From the NCBI GenBank assembly GCA_009801015.1, contig VHZZ01009573.1, positions 27,343-53,144 of the forward strand: a DNA stretch of 25,802 nt, in the 5' to 3' direction. Under the pieces are notes generated by a model. The model made no database searches and was not told where the DNA came from. It saw only the letters and a list, made by a program, of their open reading frames with translations. Shown in pieces: positions 1-11,300 of this stretch (position 1 is the first letter of the stretch; each line of letters opens with the position of its first letter). This DNA comes from Silene noctiflora (taxonomy: Eukaryota > Streptophyta > Magnoliopsida > Caryophyllales > Caryophyllaceae). A program made the translations under genes and the position numbers.

Positions 1-990
1 GAGACAACGATCGAAACGATGCAAAGAACTCCGGAAACCGACGACGCTAGCCTTTGGATTTTCTAATAACGCGAGGAAGACAAACTTACGTTCTCTCTTG
101 CTTTTGAAAGGTTTTCTTTTAAGAAAGATGAATTATGAAAGTGAAAGAAAATGTCGATGTAATTAACCTATTAATCTCGCGTTATTAACAAAACCCGACT
201 AACAAAACCCGTAAGACAGACTTACTCGATCGAGTAAGTGACGTACTCGATCGAGTGCCCCTTACTCGATCGAGTAACACCCCTACTCGATCGAGTGCCC
301 ATCAGGCAGAGCCCGATTCCAAAACTGACATGACTTACACGACAGAGTAAGCCCTACTCGATAGAGTAGCTTCAGGCACAGAAAACCGTAGTATTACATT
401 AGTGGCTACCTCTCTTCAACTTGGTCATTACCATGACAACCCTTTTATTCTTGGCTACCTTACTTAGCCTCCGAAGATAGTGTCGCGGATTGCTTACAGG
501 TTTTCTAAAGATAGTGTTGTCGCCTTATCTCCTCGCCTCTATATGCTACTTTTCAATATTAGACTTTTGATGCGCCCGTCCATCTTACGGGGAATATTAG
601 AGCTTATCATATCTTTTTATATTATCTTATTGTCCTCCTATTAGAAAAAGTATATTATACTCTTATCAGGATATAAGATCTTTAAATGTTATTGTATCTT
701 TTAGTTTAGGGTAGCGGTAGATTTCTATCATACCCTATAAATATGGATCTATGTATTCTCACTATTCATCATCAACTCATACAATTCAATAAGACAAATA
801 CAATTACTCTCCTCTTCTATATTCTCTACAGTAGCAATAATGTATCACATTACTTGGAGAACCTACCCCAGGTTTAACGTAAATCTTTTCAAATAGTATA
901 TTGTATCACATTAGTTGGAGATCGACGAGTAAATTATAAAACCCAGAACCTATCTCAGGTTTAACGTAAATCTTTTTAAATAGTATATTG
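1..990. mobile_element. LTR-retrotransposon-like terminal region (remnant)
   Basis: No coding sequence is visible. A purine-rich stretch (136-151) is followed by TG at 152, as a polypurine tract precedes a 3' LTR. A palindrome array follows at 221-367. A strong TATAAATA at 736-743 sits about 100 bases before a short-repeat zone, matching a U3/R promoter. The segment 841-993 is an imperfect duplication. No paired LTR lies within the window, so boundaries and family remain open; a solo LTR or other repeat is possible. Confidence 0.4.
221..367. repeat. Array of near-palindromes around ACTCGATCGAGT
   Basis: Perfect palindromes occur at 221-238, 245-256, 262-277 and 285-296, with degenerate copies at 334-351 and 356-367. 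Centre spacing is 21, 19, 21, 52 and 19 bases. The array is probably part of the surrounding retroelement. Confidence 0.8.
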
Positions 991-993
991 TAT
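841..993 (+). repeat. Imperfect tandem duplication
   Basis: TGTATCACATTA followed by TTGGAGA occurs at 841 and 902. ACCTA(C/T)C(C/T)CAGGTTTAACG followed by AATAGTATATTGTAT occurs at 861 and 948. The second copy has about 26 extra bases (922-947). It lies at the right flank of the LTR-like region. Confidence 0.7.
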
Positions 994-2100
994 ATGGGGT
1001 ATTACTTTATCTTGTACATGATTTACCATTATACACTTCTCATTTTAACACATTTTTCAAAAAGAATCTTCTTTTTCAACCTATTTCCTCCACCTCTCAA
1101 TCACCACCTTTACCGTGGTCGTGCATCCACCACTTTCCTCTCGTTAACCTCCTCGCACTTCCCCTTTCTCGACCACCATACCTCCGCCTACCGTTGCCTC
1201 CTTCTTTGCTTCCGCCACCAACCATCCACCCTCTCGACCACCACCAATGTACTACGATGAAACCGCACTCATAGTACCCACAATTCATAATACTTGCTTG
1301 TACAATAATTATCATTCTCTCCGTTGATTTGTTTTCTGTAAATTTGACCTTTCAATCTAGATCCAATTCATCACCATAGCACCATAGTGCTGACGACAAG
1401 GCCAAGTCATGAAGCCTAAATATTAACCACGCTTGAATCAAAATTCTCATAAACCCTAACTATCTAAATGTACCCCTAATTTAGATTGTTATGTTATTAA
1501 ATTGATACACTAATTCAACGCGTAGAAATTGAAATAAACTTATTAGTTAATTAATATAACAAACAGGATGCAAAATTGATAAATGTGCTAAGATTTGATT
1601 ACAGTGAGATGATTTCTTTTTGTTTTCGGTACAAGGGTAGGCGATGGAATAATTCCATAAAAAAACTAAAATCTATTCATAAAAGAGCAACTACGTTGTA
1701 TGGAGACCTGACAAAACTCTTAAGGGTACTTGTCAAATGCTCGAGTCGAAATAACATTACTTGCATGGCTGCACCTGAACAGATCACTCATAGATCGAAT
1801 TGACCCAATTCAATATGATCGAACCCAAATGCTTACCGAGTTACCGTCGCATACTGACCATTATACATAAATAACTTTATAACAACACTCAAAAGATAAT
1901 AAAAACACAAAAAACTCTGGACTCAAACCAGATCCAACCTGAATACGTACAAACTCGAAATAATCCAACTTAAACTATTAATTTGTACAGTCGTACCCGA
2001 CATAACTAACCCGTTTACGAGGTCTACTTTATGGATGGGACTTGGACAAAATTGGGTTAATTTCACCAATGGTAACGAAGATTTGTATAGAAACATGTAA
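994..2100. other. Gene-poor spacer left of the PDI gene
   Basis: AT-rich non-coding DNA with a CCACC/CCTCC-rich low-complexity block at 1085-1255 that resembles the one at the right end of the window (25540-25802). Short open frames here have no recognisable protein features. No RNA gene was seen. Confidence 0.6.
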
Positions 2101-2109
2101 GCATTCCAA

Positions 2110-2128
2110 CGTGGAAAAATGTGATTGG
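2110..2128 (-). promoter_or_regulatory. Canonical ER stress response element (ERSE) of the PDI gene
   Basis: On the minus strand this reads CCAAT, nine bases, CCACG, exactly the ERSE consensus bound by NF-Y together with ATF6/bZIP28/bZIP60-type factors. It ends about 147 nt before the PDI start codon and 11 nt before the proposed TATA box. ERSEs work in both orientations. The match is direct; function is inferred from the unfolded-protein-response induction known for plant PDIs of this class. Confidence 0.75.
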
Positions 2129-2139
2129 TAGATCACACG

Positions 2140-2147
2140 TATAATTA
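2140..2147 (+). promoter_or_regulatory. Probable TATA box of the PDI gene
   Basis: TATAATTA lies 128 nt before the ATG and just downstream of the ERSE. This would place transcription start near 2170-2180, with a roughly 100-nt pyrimidine-rich leader free of upstream ATGs. Inferred from position and sequence only. Confidence 0.45.
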
Positions 2148-2274
2148 AGTTGTATCCACTTAAACCAAACCAAAGAGTATTTGTATTTGTATTTCTTCTC
2201 TTGAGTCTTCCTTGGTTTCCAGATCACACACACCCTCTTCATTCTCTAACACTCTCACTACATTCACCATTGAA

Positions 2275-5200
2275 ATGCAGAGATCAAAGATTTGTATTTT
2301 CATTGCATTATTCACAATTTGCGGATTATGGGCACACTGTAATGCTTTTTATGGAGCTTCATCACCTGTTCTTCAGCTCACTCCTACTAATTTTAAATCA
2401 AAGGTCCTTTCTTTTTTTGATTATTTTTATTTTGTTCTTGTATTAGATAGAATTGGTGTGAAAAGGAATGATTTTTTTGTAGATTTATGTGTTTATTTTG
2501 TGTTGATTTATAATGGGTAGCCTTTGTTTGATCAATTTTGATGGTGTATTGTGATTAATTTGATCATTTTGTTCAATTTTGTTGATTTGTTCATTGCATT
2601 AGAGATAATTGAAGCAAAAAGGAGTGATATTTTGTAGATTTATGTATTGATTTTGTGGTGATTTCTACTGGGTAGCTATTGTTTTGCGCAAATTCTTGTT
2701 TAAGAAACAATAAAACTGGCCAAATATATGGATGAGACAAAGAGCAAAATGCCTAGGAATGACAAAGTTTTGTCCCCTCTACCTATATGGTGTAGTATTT
2801 GACCCGTTTTGCACTTAAGACAGATATGACCGTCTTGGAGACCAACGGGTTGTTTTGTGGAAAGTGATGATGTTTTGTGATTAATTAGCTCATTTATATC
2901 AGTGTTTTTCTGGGTTGTTAATGGTTTAAGAAGTGTACTGTTGATGGGATATTATCAGTTTTCTTGATTTAGTTGTTACATTACACATAATCGAAGCGAA
3001 AAGGAATGATCTTTTTGTAAAATTATGCATTGCTTTGATGATGATTTGTAATGGGTAGCTCTTGTTTTGTCAAATGTGATGGTATTTTGTGGTAGCTCAG
3101 TTTATGTCATTGGTTCCTCGGTTGTTACTATTTTAAGAGGTGTGTTTTTTGGTGGTATTTATCAAGTTTTGATTTTGGTTCTCTTTCATTATTTTGTTGG
3201 TTAATTCATTGCATTTTTTTTATTTCGGATTTGATTGGTATGATCTATGATGAGATTTCGATGTGAAATTTGGACGAGGAAGATTTATGATGTGGTGAGG
3301 GTTGATTGGAATTGTAGGTGTTGAATGCAAATGGGGTTGTTTTGGTTGAGTTTTTTGCACCATGGTGTGGTCACTGTCAAGCTCTAACACCGATATGGGA
3401 GAAGGCAGCCACCGTCTTGAAAGGCGTGGCAACTGTCGCAGCACTCGATGCTGATGCCCATAAATCTCTCGCTCAGGTTTGATTTTAGCTCTCTGCATTT
3501 GATAATTACGTTCCTGGGGATTTTAGCTCTCTGCATTTGATAATTACGTTCCTGACCTGGTTTTGAACATCATTTGTTTCTGTATTCTGCTGCTACATAG
3601 TGTGGGAAATTCATAAACATTGGTGGTTCATTAGTAAATAGTAATTATACATATACAGCATCGTGTGAGGTTCTGAAATCCAAGATAATTTAGCTAGGCA
3701 TTCTTTATCATCTCTAGGATTTTTCGTTTACATGATACAAATGCATGAAAAGAACCTTCTTACACGCAAGAATTGAGAGGAGAAGTGTCCTTCATGGGAT
3801 ACTGATCCTAGTATATGGACACTAGGCATAAAAGACTATTGAGACCGGAAAATCAGAAGTTTCCCCACACTATGTGTACAAAATCTTCATAACATAATGT
3901 TTTAAGTATAGTCTTTCCCTAGCGACAACCTTAATAAGTAAAAAGGTAAGCAAGGTGCATGTCTGAAGATTATTTTTGACTTGCTAGCAAATCGCTTATG
4001 AAGAGTAGAGAAGTATGGATATGGACCATATGGTATCACTTTTATTGTTTGACTAAGTGTTTGAAGCTCCATATTGTTCTTATGCTATCTTGTTTTGCAT
4101 TGAAGGAATATGGCATTCGTGGTTTCCCAACAATAAAGGTCTTTGTGCCTGGAAAGGCTCCTGTAGATTATATGGGAGCAAGAGAAGCAAAACCCATTGC
4201 AGAATTCGCTCTTCAACAGGTTAGTTGTTTTTCCCACATATGCTTCCTTTGTTATGTGTACAGTGTATATCATGTTAGTGTATATCAAAAGCTAGGATCA
4301 ATTTCATGCAACAATTAGCATACATTGAATCATGCAAAATTGACTATGGTAATGAAGTAATGATGTGTATGACACTAAAAACTATACTGGTCGAGTGGCA
4401 TACTTGCATCATTGCGTGAGATGAATGAACCATTAATTTTGTTAACAAGACATTTTGAATGAATGGTAGAATAAGACTTTTACTAAAGTCCTTTGCTTTG
4501 TAACATACCTCAAGTAACTTTCATCGACGGTACTAGTAAACACCACATGCACTGATCACTTGATCAGAATTGTGTTCAATGTAGATGTGTTTCTTTTTCA
4601 GAACTGACTTCTTGTTTGAAGATTTAACGATGCCTTGATATACTGCTGTGTATTCCCTGGTAAGTAGCTGTACAGAATCAAGGCATTTTAATGAACTTAA
4701 AAGTCTATTAAAAGTTAAAACGGTCATGAAGTAAGGCCTTTTGTGGGGGATGGTGTCATGTAGCAGTTGTTTCTCTTTAATCATTGCCAGAGTTGTCTGA
4801 TTGCATTCCGTATTTCCATAGTAAGGCAACCTAAGTGGCTACAGTGAGTGTCAACTTTATGTATCTGTCTAAAGTGTCCGGCACATTTGGAAACTAGAAA
4901 ATGTTAAATGTAAGAGTTGTCTGCAGGTGAAAGCACTTTTGAAGGATCGATTGAATGGAAAGACTGGAGGAGGATCAAGTGAGAAGAAGTCTGAACCCAG
5001 TTCATCAGTCGAGCTGAACTCTCGTAACTTCGATGAATTAGTGCTCAAAAGCAAAGATCTCTGGATCGTTGAATTTTTTGCACCTTGGTATGTTTTTTGT
5101 CGTGACTTTTATTATGCAATTGGTAGTTTGTGTACCATGAATAGCTGTAGATTTCATCGTTTTGACTTTTGATCAAACAAGTGGAGATTGACTGTATTGA

Positions 5201-7396
5201 CTTCTATATTTCAGGTGTGGACACTGTAAAAAACTTGCCCCAGAGTGGAAGAAGGCTGCAAATAACTTGAAGGGGAAAGTAAAGCTAGGTCATGTCAACG
5301 CTGATGAAGAAAAGGTACATCCATCTGATTTAATCGCATGATCATGCCGCAGAGTCGAAAACTCATTAGTCTCTGGCCTTTGCGAGACTGGGTTAGTGAT
5401 GTACTAGTTGATTTGGTGTGTAGTAACATAATAACAGCAGTCTTATGGGAATTATAGCGTTGGAGAATGCCAAGTTTAATTTTTATTTTTGTCTAAAGAG
5501 AGGCAGAAAGGAAGTCTCGATGCTAGCGTTATTCCAACTCACATCACTGAATACCTCCCTGCATGAGTGCATGATGATACTAGCTAAGATAGTTGACTTG
5601 TGCTTAAGAACACTCAATATTAGGGAATATTAGTAGGATCCACAACAGAGTCGCTCGGACATTTTCGCTTTGATATACTAGATTACTAGCATGTAATGTT
5701 TCTTATTTAGGCCAAGTCACCCCATGAATTGTATTATATACTAATGTTGGTCGTTATCCAGTCTTTCATGAGCAGGTTTAATGTGCAAGGATTCCCAACC
5801 ATCTTAGTATTTGGTGCTGACAAAGATAGTCCAACTCCATACGAAGGTGCTAGAACGGCGTCTGCAATCGAGTCATTTGCTCTGGAACAGTTGGAAACAA
5901 ACACAGCTCCTCCTGAGGTTACTGAAGTGACTAGCACAGTAAGATACCAAACCTTAAAACAATATCATTTCCCCCTTTTTTTTGCTATCCAAAATGCAAG
6001 TCGTCTATAAATTAGTTTCCGCTGAACTATGCCATTAAAATAATTGTATTTTTATTTTTCCTATGAGTAGGATGTCATGGAAGAGAAGTGTGGCTCCGCT
6101 GCCATCTGCTTTGTTTCATTCTTGCCAGACATCTTGGACACCAAGGCAGAGGGAAGGAACAAATACTTGGAAATGTTGTTGTCAGTCGCAAATAAATTCA
6201 AAAGAAATCCTTACAGGTACATATATGTCCCTTGTAACTATTCTATCCGGCCTTTAGTTCTAAATACTACTCCGTCAACATTACTCCCATGTCGAAAGGG
6301 TCTCACAACTCATGTAATATGGGGTAGGGGATTAGACGTATCACATATGCAGCCTTACTCCGTGTTAAGGACACTGATGAGCCCTGGCCATAACAAATTA
6401 TGCGTTGGTAATTGCATGAAATGATTGTTACTGTACAATCAAAAAAATATATCTTGTTTAGTGAGTCATTTTTCTTCTACATAATTCCAATCCAAAACGC
6501 ATAGGGAAAGTCACTGGCTCCATTGGAAAATGGAAATACCTTTGATTTTAATACTTTCAAAAATGTCTATATTCTTATAAATTCCCGACTTAAGTATGTA
6601 ACTCTTACTCCCTTCATTCAACTCCACACTACCACTTTGTTTTTTCACGTTTGCCAACGCGTGTTTTACACGTTAAATATCGTTAGCTACGTATTTGCAA
6701 AAATTATAAAAGTTAGATATTTATAATATACTCGTAAAGACGAATTAAACAAGATCCCACATGAATATAATTTCATTTACGCATTAAGAGAAAATTGAAT
6801 TTGAATACCCGCTTGTGAATAGTGTGCAAAATAGATAGTGATAGTGTGGAGTTGAATGGAGGGAGTATTATTCAGGACATTTTAGGGTTTGGAAATGTAA
6901 GGTTTAAGTATTACGGCCACCAGTGAAATGACAGCGTTTTTGTTGCAGCTTTGTCTGGGCAGCAGCTGGTAAGCAGCCTGATCTCGAGAGGCAAGTAGGC
7001 GTTGGCGGTTATGGTTATCCAGCTATGGTGGCTCTGAACTCGAAGAAAGGCGCATATGCTCCTCTTAAGAGTGCATTCGAACTTGAACACATTGTGTAAG
7101 TTTTTCCGTGCTTCATACTCGGGTCTTTGAGTCTCTATGGAGATGAACCTGTTATTTGAGAGGAACATGCAAGGGAAAATGTCTAAACTCGCAAAAAAAT
7201 ATGCAGGGCATTTGTAAAGGAAGCAGGATTGGGCGGAAAAGGTAATCTTCCAATGAGTGCCTCTCCAAAGATTGAAAATATTGAACCATGGGACGGTAAA
7301 GATGGAGAAGTGATAGAAGAGGAAGAGTTCTCTCTCGATGAACTCATGAAAGACGATACTGAAGCCGAGGATAACAGCAGCAAGGATGAATTGTAA
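2275..7396 (+). CDS. PDIL2-3: P5-type protein disulfide isomerase (PDI-like 2-2/2-3), 9 exons, 440 aa
   Basis: Exons by reading: 2275-2403, 3318-3476, 4106-4219, 4927-5087, 5215-5314, 5762-5938, 6071-6216, 6949-7095, 7207-7396; all introns are GT-AG and the joined frame stays open to TAA. The product catalyses disulfide formation and exchange in the ER lumen. Visible: hydrophobic signal peptide (1-24, ending HCNA); thioredoxin domain a0 (about 30-134) with CGHC at 60-63 and GFPT (cis-Pro 104); Gly/Ser/Lys linker (about 145-161); domain a with CGHC at 189-192 and GFPT (Pro 233); a redox-inactive b-like domain (about 275-380) with the segment [14 protein letters not shown]; an acidic tail and a terminal KDEL retrieval signal. 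Two active a-type domains, a b domain and 440 residues match the plant P5-like PDIL2-2/2-3 class. The ATG is the first after the proposed TATA box. Assignment to 2-3 rather than 2-2 is less certain than the family. Confidence 0.95.
2451..3214 (+). repeat. Diverged tandem triplication inside PDI intron 1
   Basis: Three related units start at 2451, 2607 and 2989. Each opens with a GAAGC/GTGTG-AAAAGGA(A/G)TGAT motif, continues through a T-rich tract to GGGTAGC, and ends near TTCATTGCATT or its variant. The middle unit is enlarged by an insertion at 2687-2849. Confidence 0.65.
2687..2849. mobile_element. MITE-like insertion in PDI intron 1
   Basis: A 163-bp segment is flanked by the direct repeat TTGTTTTG (2679-2686 and 2850-2857). 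The sister unit has a single TTGTTTTG at the corresponding place (about 3063-3070), giving an internal empty site. Its left end (CAAATTCTTGTTTAAGA) resembles the fold-back MITEs at 21548 and 25188. The 8-bp duplication would fit a hAT or Mutator-like origin. Confidence 0.55.
3481..3554 (+). repeat. 38-bp tandem duplication in PDI intron 2
   Basis: A 36-base block starting GATTTTAGCTCTCTGCATTT is repeated without change at 3481 and 3519, a few bases after the exon 2 donor. The identity implies a recent event. Confidence 0.95.
6608..6865. mobile_element. Stowaway-type MITE in PDI intron 7
   Basis: Terminal inverted repeats begin CTCCCTTCATTCAACTCCAC and match over 24 bases with one mismatch. 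TA lies at both flanks (6606-6607, 6866-6867). At 258 bp, with a CTCCCTCC end and TA target site, it fits Stowaway (Tc1/Mariner). The interior (6711-6774) matches the element at 13221-13480. Confidence 0.85.
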
Positions 7397-8372
7397 TTTA
7401 TCACGGTTCGAATTTAGAGAATAGAGCCAAGTACCTGAGGTTGAGAGAGTTCCTTACATTAGCATTAGCGACAGTTGTTGACTTATTGTCGCAATGGATT
7501 TGCCAAAATGATCCTTTTTTGAATCTCAATTGTATCTCAACTCGGTATTATCAGCTTTGCAGTTATGGAAACAAATTAAGAAACTATTTATGTGTTCGTC
7601 TTCTTAATCTAACTTAAGCACACAAGAAAACAAAACATATGTATAAGATTGAATAGCCGAGTTGCATTGAGATAATTTGCATCAACCAAAGAGAATATGA
7701 ACAAAATATGAGGTGAAATGTAGGTAAGCACTAAGCAGTACAATATTCAGCATTGAATTTACGTCCATCATCGATAACTTTACCTCTGCATCACTCACGC
7801 TTATCTACCGTGCAATTGGAGATAAGCAGACTTGCAGTCTAGATGAAAATATTGAACGATGTTCATCCAAGATAAAAATTGCCTCGAAAAATTGCGTTTG
7901 CGTTCATTGGTTCTTAATGATGAAAACCTGTAAAGAGACTAGTGAATCAATTCCGATGACAATAATTTGGCTTTAACACCACTAGAAATGGAGATAATGT
8001 GAATTTCCAGAACCAAGTCCTCATTGTATAACATTTTACCAGAAATATTTTCAGAAGATCGAGTATTTTACAGGAACAGAATCAACAGACACACTAAGTG
8101 AGCATTACAAGTTACATGACCTAGAAAAAGGTGAACAAAAAAAAAAAAAACTGAAATCCCGGACATTCTGCTAATTGAAAAGAATGAAAAAGAAAATAAG
8201 AAAGGCACTGTGCACTGTCTTCTTCAGTTCTCTGATGAACAAACTCTCAGGAATCTGAAACGAAATTGTTTCCTACTTGTATTCTTCGGGTGCTGTTCAG
8301 GAGTAACTCAAACTGATAGAGTTGGTCACCTTCGCCATCACCGACGTATATAGAAGCACATATCAGATAAAA
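7397..8372. other. Convergent intergenic region between PDI and ZW10
   Basis: This holds both 3' UTRs and about 0.5 kb of AT-rich DNA. A run of 13 A lies at 8138-8150. No open frame of note, transposon end or RNA gene was seen. The genes point toward each other, so overlapping 3' transcripts are possible but not shown. Confidence 0.6.
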
Positions 8373-11300
8373 TTAAAAGTTAATCCTGTATATTCTTGCC
8401 AAGCAATCTTTGCGCAATGGCGAGTCAGTAAATATTGCTTTGATAAAATCTACAACCTGCAAAGCAAGTATGGAGCATATTGTAAAGACTCTATACATCT
8501 AACACTAAATTAACCATCCACAAACATAAATAGTGACATAGTGTATAATATAGAAGCAAATCTATTCAAAATGGTGAACTAGATGTTACCTCTGTTAGAA
8601 TAAATCCACAACCATACAAGTCTCCATATTCCCAAGCTTCGGTGATTGACTTTAGAGGCATATCCAGGAGATCTAGTAAAATTATAGATGCAATAATGAG
8701 TAACAGCCCAGAAAAAAGGAGCCAGTTAGTGGGATGTGCTAATATGGGAGAGGATTAATGGTGTCTAATGCAATACCTGCCAATTTCCGTATTTTCCCCA
8801 AGGATGGTATGTCTGCTTCAAGTGGACGTGAGAAGCATTGATCCGATTTCTTATCGACTTTTAGGGAGTTCAGGGAGTTCAGAAGTGGTGCCAAACTCTC
8901 TAGCAAGAATTGAATGAGCCTTTGAAGCTGAAAAGTTAAAAACAGATGTTAAAAAACTATTCATATATGACAAAAACACCAAGTAACAAATTACAAGTTT
9001 TACCCACCTGCAGTGTCTCATCTGCAGCTATGTCATCTAGGAGAAGTATGTCTTGTGTAATTCTAGAAAAAACTGATTCTAGAACCAGACAAAAGCTTCT
9101 TTTGTAAGTCGCAGGTAGTAAGACAGGCTCCCATAAAAGACGGATTTTTTCAAGAATGAATACGACCTAATGGAAGATAAACCAGTTTGAGATCACCACC
9201 AGAAAGGAGAAATAGTGAATGCTAATCAGAACATTAATTTCTCACTTACCTGCTCTAAGCTAAATTTCGCAGACTCGTATTGAGGCATTTCATGAGTGTT
9301 TTGAAACCCATCAGCACTATCTACAACCTAGAAAACCAGTAATAAATTGTAAAGGATGAAGCCAAAAGAAAATAACATACTACGGTGCTACCTCATCCCA
9401 AATTCTAGTGACCATTGACTTCGGTGGTTCGAAGATGAGAATTTTGACCATTAATTTATCCAAGTATACATTGAAATAAAATGCAGAGTAAATTTTTGTC
9501 ATGTTTGATATATCAACAACTCTTTTCTTATTATTATTTTTAAATAGTCGTAACTAATTAATGTATGTTGTGAGAAAATATTGTCAAAGTTGGCATCCTT
9601 TGACCACCAAAGTCATATGTGGGCATTATAAATGGGAGGGAGTATCTATATGAGTTCAGCAACCATATAGCAGTACATACCTGCTTCAAGTTAAAATCTG
9701 TAGTTTGAATGTGCCGCTGCAGTATTTCTTCTGCTAAAAGTTGCAACCTAGGCCCCAAATCAACAAATATGGCATGTTCTTTCATGAAGCTAGGGAAGTC
9801 TGAGCGATACTGAAAAGAAGATGATAGATAATATAAATAAGCCAGAAGAAGCAAGGGGGAAAACGACGTCAATGATTTTTAATCAGTATATTCTACTCCC
9901 AGTTCACCACTGATTACGCAAGGCCCTTGTGGATTCAATATATTGATAAGATAGGAAGAGCAATAACTCTCATCAATTAAGTATTTTTTTAATTTTTTTA
10001 TCTTGTTTGCTGCTCTGTTGAACACTGTATTGCATGGTTTGGTGTTCGATTAGGTCTAGGGAAAGGATTTTATAAAGCACTCTTGCAAGACCTACTTTGT
10101 GAACGAACTCAGTTCCAGTACGGATGATTCTGTTTGGAGATCGGCTGACCAAACCCTAACCACACAATGTGGCTGAGCAATTTAACGTTCTTGCTCACGG
10201 AAATGACCCAGAAAGCGCTTTATAATAATCTCGTTTAAAAAAGGGAAGGCAAACCCTTCACACGAGGAGCACTGTTTTTGCAAATAATTTTCAAAAATAA
10301 AATCTGCACAACTTCACTCATTTTTGGATTCCAAAGAGGGCTAACTTGTAAAAGCGCGGTAGTGGCAAATAAAAGGTAATAATAAAAGAACCAATTTTCT
10401 AAACTTGGAAAAGTCATAGCGGTGCGCCTCACTAGCTAAGCCTTGTAAACATCACTGAAGCGTTTCGGTTGATGTCTCACAGAGCTTTAGGCTAGCTTTT
10501 ATAAACTAAGTTGATAACACCAATTTTCTATTATGATACATCAATTGATGATGTTGGACGAGGATGGTAAGGAAGGTGATTTAGCATGCTAACACAGATA
10601 ACACATGGAACAAGTTTCCTTTAGCCACTATGAGTATGTAACGATTAGTTGTTGATTGTAAAGTAATACATGATGGCTAACAATTAAAATCAAGAATATT
10701 AATGCAAGGAATTCTTCATACCTCAAACGCTAGCCCCAAAACTTCTTGGGAGAGATATAGACAATCATTATGCATAAGAACGGCAGTTTGATTGATGCTG
10801 TCAAGTTGTCTCTCTAACTTCACATGAGACAGATTATATTAGTGAAGGCAAATAACAGTATGAAATATTCAACAACAGATACATCAGCCAGCACAAATGA
10901 TCTTGCAGCACTGACATGTAAGCACAGATAAATTGAACAACTATTAACAGCAAATGTCTTTGTCAGAGTGACACTTTGTACGAGTGACTCCACTGCTTAC
11001 AGGCAATACAAAACATAGATAAAGTATAATTTCCCCCACCCCCTATTAGGTTACTGTCTAAAGTTTAATGGCATTACTTTGAAGAATTGAAGATTATATT
11101 TTAGTTGTGCGGTTTCCATCTCCAATGAAGTAAAACACTCGCTATTTTTTGTTTCTAAATTATGAGGGAATAAACTCAATAAAGCAAAAATGCTCAATCA
11201 ATAACTGTGCTTCTTTCTATTTTCAAATAACCAATCATTTGATGCTATATGAATACAATTTTCATGGGAGAAGAGAGAAAAATATCAAGGCAACAGAGGA

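Noticed and set aside
221..367. Regularly spaced repeats considered as a CRISPR-like array
   Set aside because: Units are 12-18-base palindromes separated by only a few bases with no spacer-length unique sequence, and the host is a plant.
988..1315. Overlapping open frames on both strands in the CCACC-rich block
   Set aside because: Biased composition keeps several frames open; the peptides are not protein-like.
4630..4686. 10-bp inverted repeat ATGCCTTGAT in PDI intron 3, considered as a microRNA precursor
   Set aside because: Pairing stops after ten bases, so there is no duplex long enough for a mature small RNA.
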